Shown one piece after another: positions 62,834 through 64,000 of a stretch of DNA of 64,000 bases. Positions within the stretch are counted from its first letter, which is position 1; the number at the start of each line of letters is the position of its first letter. The DNA is from Kineothrix sp. MSJ-39. GTDB taxonomy: Bacteria; Bacillota; Clostridia; Lachnospirales; Lachnospiraceae. Made by a program: the position numbers and the translations under genes. Location: NCBI RefSeq assembly GCF_018917935.1, contig NZ_JAHLPN010000008.1, forward strand, positions 56,436-120,435, written 5' to 3'. Below the pieces are notes generated by a model. That model saw only the letters and a list, made by a program, of their open reading frames with translations, did not search any database and was not told the DNA's origin.

Positions 62834-63619
62834 ATGCATTTGACACTAAAGGAAACAAAGGAAGAGATATATGCGTCTCAAAGAGTGTCAAAACATGTAT
62901 CTCCACATTTACATAATGCATTGGAGATTGTGTGCGTAACGGAAGGAACACTTGAGATGGGAGTGGGGCAGGAACTATATCATATGGAAAAGGGTGATAT
63001 CGGATTTGTTTTTTCCGATATTATTCATCATTATCAAGTGTTTTCAGAAGAAACAAGCCGGGCAGATTATATCTTGGTTCCGTCTTCTTTTGCAGGAGTA
63101 TTTGAAGATAAAATACAAGGATATGCTCCTAAATATCCGGTTATTAGTGCGAGACAGATTGAGCCGGATGTTTACAATGCACTTCAGACGATTATCCAAA
63201 TGGACGAAAAAGAACCTGTGATTATGCAAGCTTATGTTCAAATTATTCTGGCAAGATGTATAGGGAAAATGGAATTGGTGGAAAAAAGCTGTGTAGGAAG
63301 TGATGATTTGATATACCGAACGGTATCATATGTATCGGGAAATTTTAGAAAGAAATTTTCTCTAGAGGAGATGGCATATGATCTCAGCGTAAGCAAGTAT
63401 GTTTTGTCACGAGTATTTTCTAAAACATTTCATTGTAATTTCAATCAGTATCTCAATGATGCCAGATTGAGTTATGCATGTACAAGGTTAGTGAATTCGA
63501 GAGATACAATTCTTGATATCTGTTTGGATAGCGGTTTTGACAGCCCGAGAACATTTAATAGAGTGTTTAAGGAACGCTATAGAATTACTCCGAGCGAATA
63601 TCGAAAATTAAAACGATAG
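62834..63619 (+). CDS. AraC-family regulator, second of the locus
   Basis: The 261-residue protein has an N-terminal cupin domain (HVSPHLHNALEIVCVTEG) and a C-terminal double helix-turn-helix (FSLEEMAYDLSVSKYVLSRVF and ILDICLDSGFDSPRTFNRVFKERY). AAGGGGAG stands upstream. It may govern galactose genes or the small peptide gene that diverges from it; the target is unknown. Confidence 0.9.
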   Translation: MHLTLKETKEEIYASQRVSKHVSPHLHNALEIVCVTEGTLEMGVGQELYHMEKGDIGFVFSDIIHHYQVFSEETSRADYILVPSSFAGVFEDKIQGYAPKYPVISARQIEPDVYNALQTIIQMDEKEPVIMQAYVQIILARCIGKMELVEKSCVGSDDLIYRTVSYVSGNFRKKFSLEEMAYDLSVSKYVLSRVFSKTFHCNFNQYLNDARLSYACTRLVNSRDTILDICLDSGFDSPRTFNRVFKERYRITPSEYRKLKR

Positions 63620-63756
63620 GCAGGTTAAGGACAGATTTCAAAATTGTGGAACGGCAGGACGGTTATAAAAATGCATATAGAAAGACTGATTTGGTGATAA
63701 CAGTATGGAAATAATTCTGTTTCCAGGAATTCAGGAAGAACTAAAAAGGAGCTCGC

Positions 63757-63890
63757 GAGTGTGTGAATAAAACTCTGTAAATGTAATCTTCTATGATAAT
63801 GATTGGGCTGAAGGCTCTCAAATGAGTGTGTGAATAAAACTCTGTAAATGTAATCTTCTATGATAATGATTGGGCTGAAGGCTCTCAAAT
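63757..63890. repeat. 67-bp perfect tandem duplication
   Basis: Two adjacent 67-bp copies (63757-63823 and 63824-63890) begin GAGTGTGTGAATAAAACT and appear identical. Each contains GGGCTGAAGGCTCTCAAAT, half of a hairpin completed only after the second copy. The 381 bp from the AraC stop to the window end hold no supported gene; a minus-strand frame there is a by-product of the repeat. Confidence 0.9.
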
Positions 63891-63903
63891 GAGCATTCAG
63901 CCC
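63872..63903 (+). terminator. Hairpin after the tandem duplication, terminator-like
   Basis: GGGCTGAA and TTCAGCCC pair, with GCTC/GAGC inside, followed by TTGCTTTATAT. Only the second repeat copy has the complementary arm. Confidence 0.5.
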
Positions 63904-64000
63904 TTGCTTTATATATAACAGTGTCGATTCGAGCATGTCAAGAGCAGGCGAAAATTTCCGCCTGTAAAACAAGCTTTAAAGTTACTATTCGGGCAATCGG

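Noticed and set aside
63625..63972. 115-codon minus-strand frame at the window end
   Set aside because: It is produced by the 67-bp duplication, which is a multiple of one base more than codon length per copy and shows no coding signature.

Overview
The window reads as chromosome of a low-to-moderate GC, Gram-positive anaerobe of the class Clostridia, most likely a gut Lachnospiraceae. This is an inference from the gene families: split transketolase, Rpn-type putative transposases, AgrC-like kinases, VanW protein, a CwlD/PdaA-type wall enzyme, strong AGGAGG ribosome binding sites and TTG/ATG starts. I cannot name the species. Almost all of the DNA is ordinary coding sequence. The unusual material is between the genes.

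Layout. 1-1.8 kb: two-subunit transketolase. 1.87-3.75 kb: an Rpn-like nuclease gene bracketed by two copies of a nested palindromic element whose interiors are inverted relative to each other. 3.9-7.6 kb: Na/phosphate cotransporter with a PhoB/PhoR-like two-component system. 7.6-9.2 kb: a membrane-anchored amidase fused to a PdaA-like deacetylase. 9.5-10.1 kb: short tandem repeats and hairpins, then tRNA-Phe, tRNA-Gly and tRNA-Gly. 10.1-16.1 kb: an Rpn gene with its structured leader, small accessory genes, and a second, broken copy of the same leader plus gene that carries a double-hairpin insertion. 16.2-24 kb: phosphoesterase/MFS pair, hybrid sensor kinase with a solute-binding lipoprotein, and a cation antiporter behind a predicted manganese (yybP-ykoY) riboswitch. 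24-29.6 kb: GH3 glycosidase, D-2-hydroxyacid dehydrogenase, chemoreceptor. 29.7-30.1 kb: a tandem pair of multi-branched hairpin units.

30.1-44 kb holds an SPFH zinc-ribbon protein, an HD-GYP protein and a sucrose module. The EIIBCA permease, GH32 hydrolase, HPr and Enzyme I lie in one minus-strand operon. After a tandem AgrC/AgrC/LytTR cluster, a LacI regulator and a fructokinase are divergently arranged. Palindromic operator/cre-like sites lie at both sucrose promoters. Sucrose is thus imported as the 6-phosphate, split by the GH32 enzyme, and the fructose phosphorylated by the kinase.

44-52.6 kb is housekeeping: radical SAM protein, endonuclease III, exonuclease, VanW protein, AIR-synthase-like protein, Lrp, aminotransferase and TrmL. 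A third nested element sits in the loop of the trmL terminator. 53-63.6 kb is a visibly more AT-rich lactose/galactose locus: AraC regulator, divergent lacZ, GPH symporter, galK, galE, galT, an unrecognised 25-residue peptide gene, and a second AraC regulator. The window ends in a 67-bp tandem duplication.

The strongest candidate for something undescribed is the family of Russian-doll hairpins (elements at 1868, 3460 and 52680). The same two core arms are found inside different terminator stems and around different inner hairpin loads, and one pair of copies has an inverted interior flanking an Rpn-type nuclease gene.
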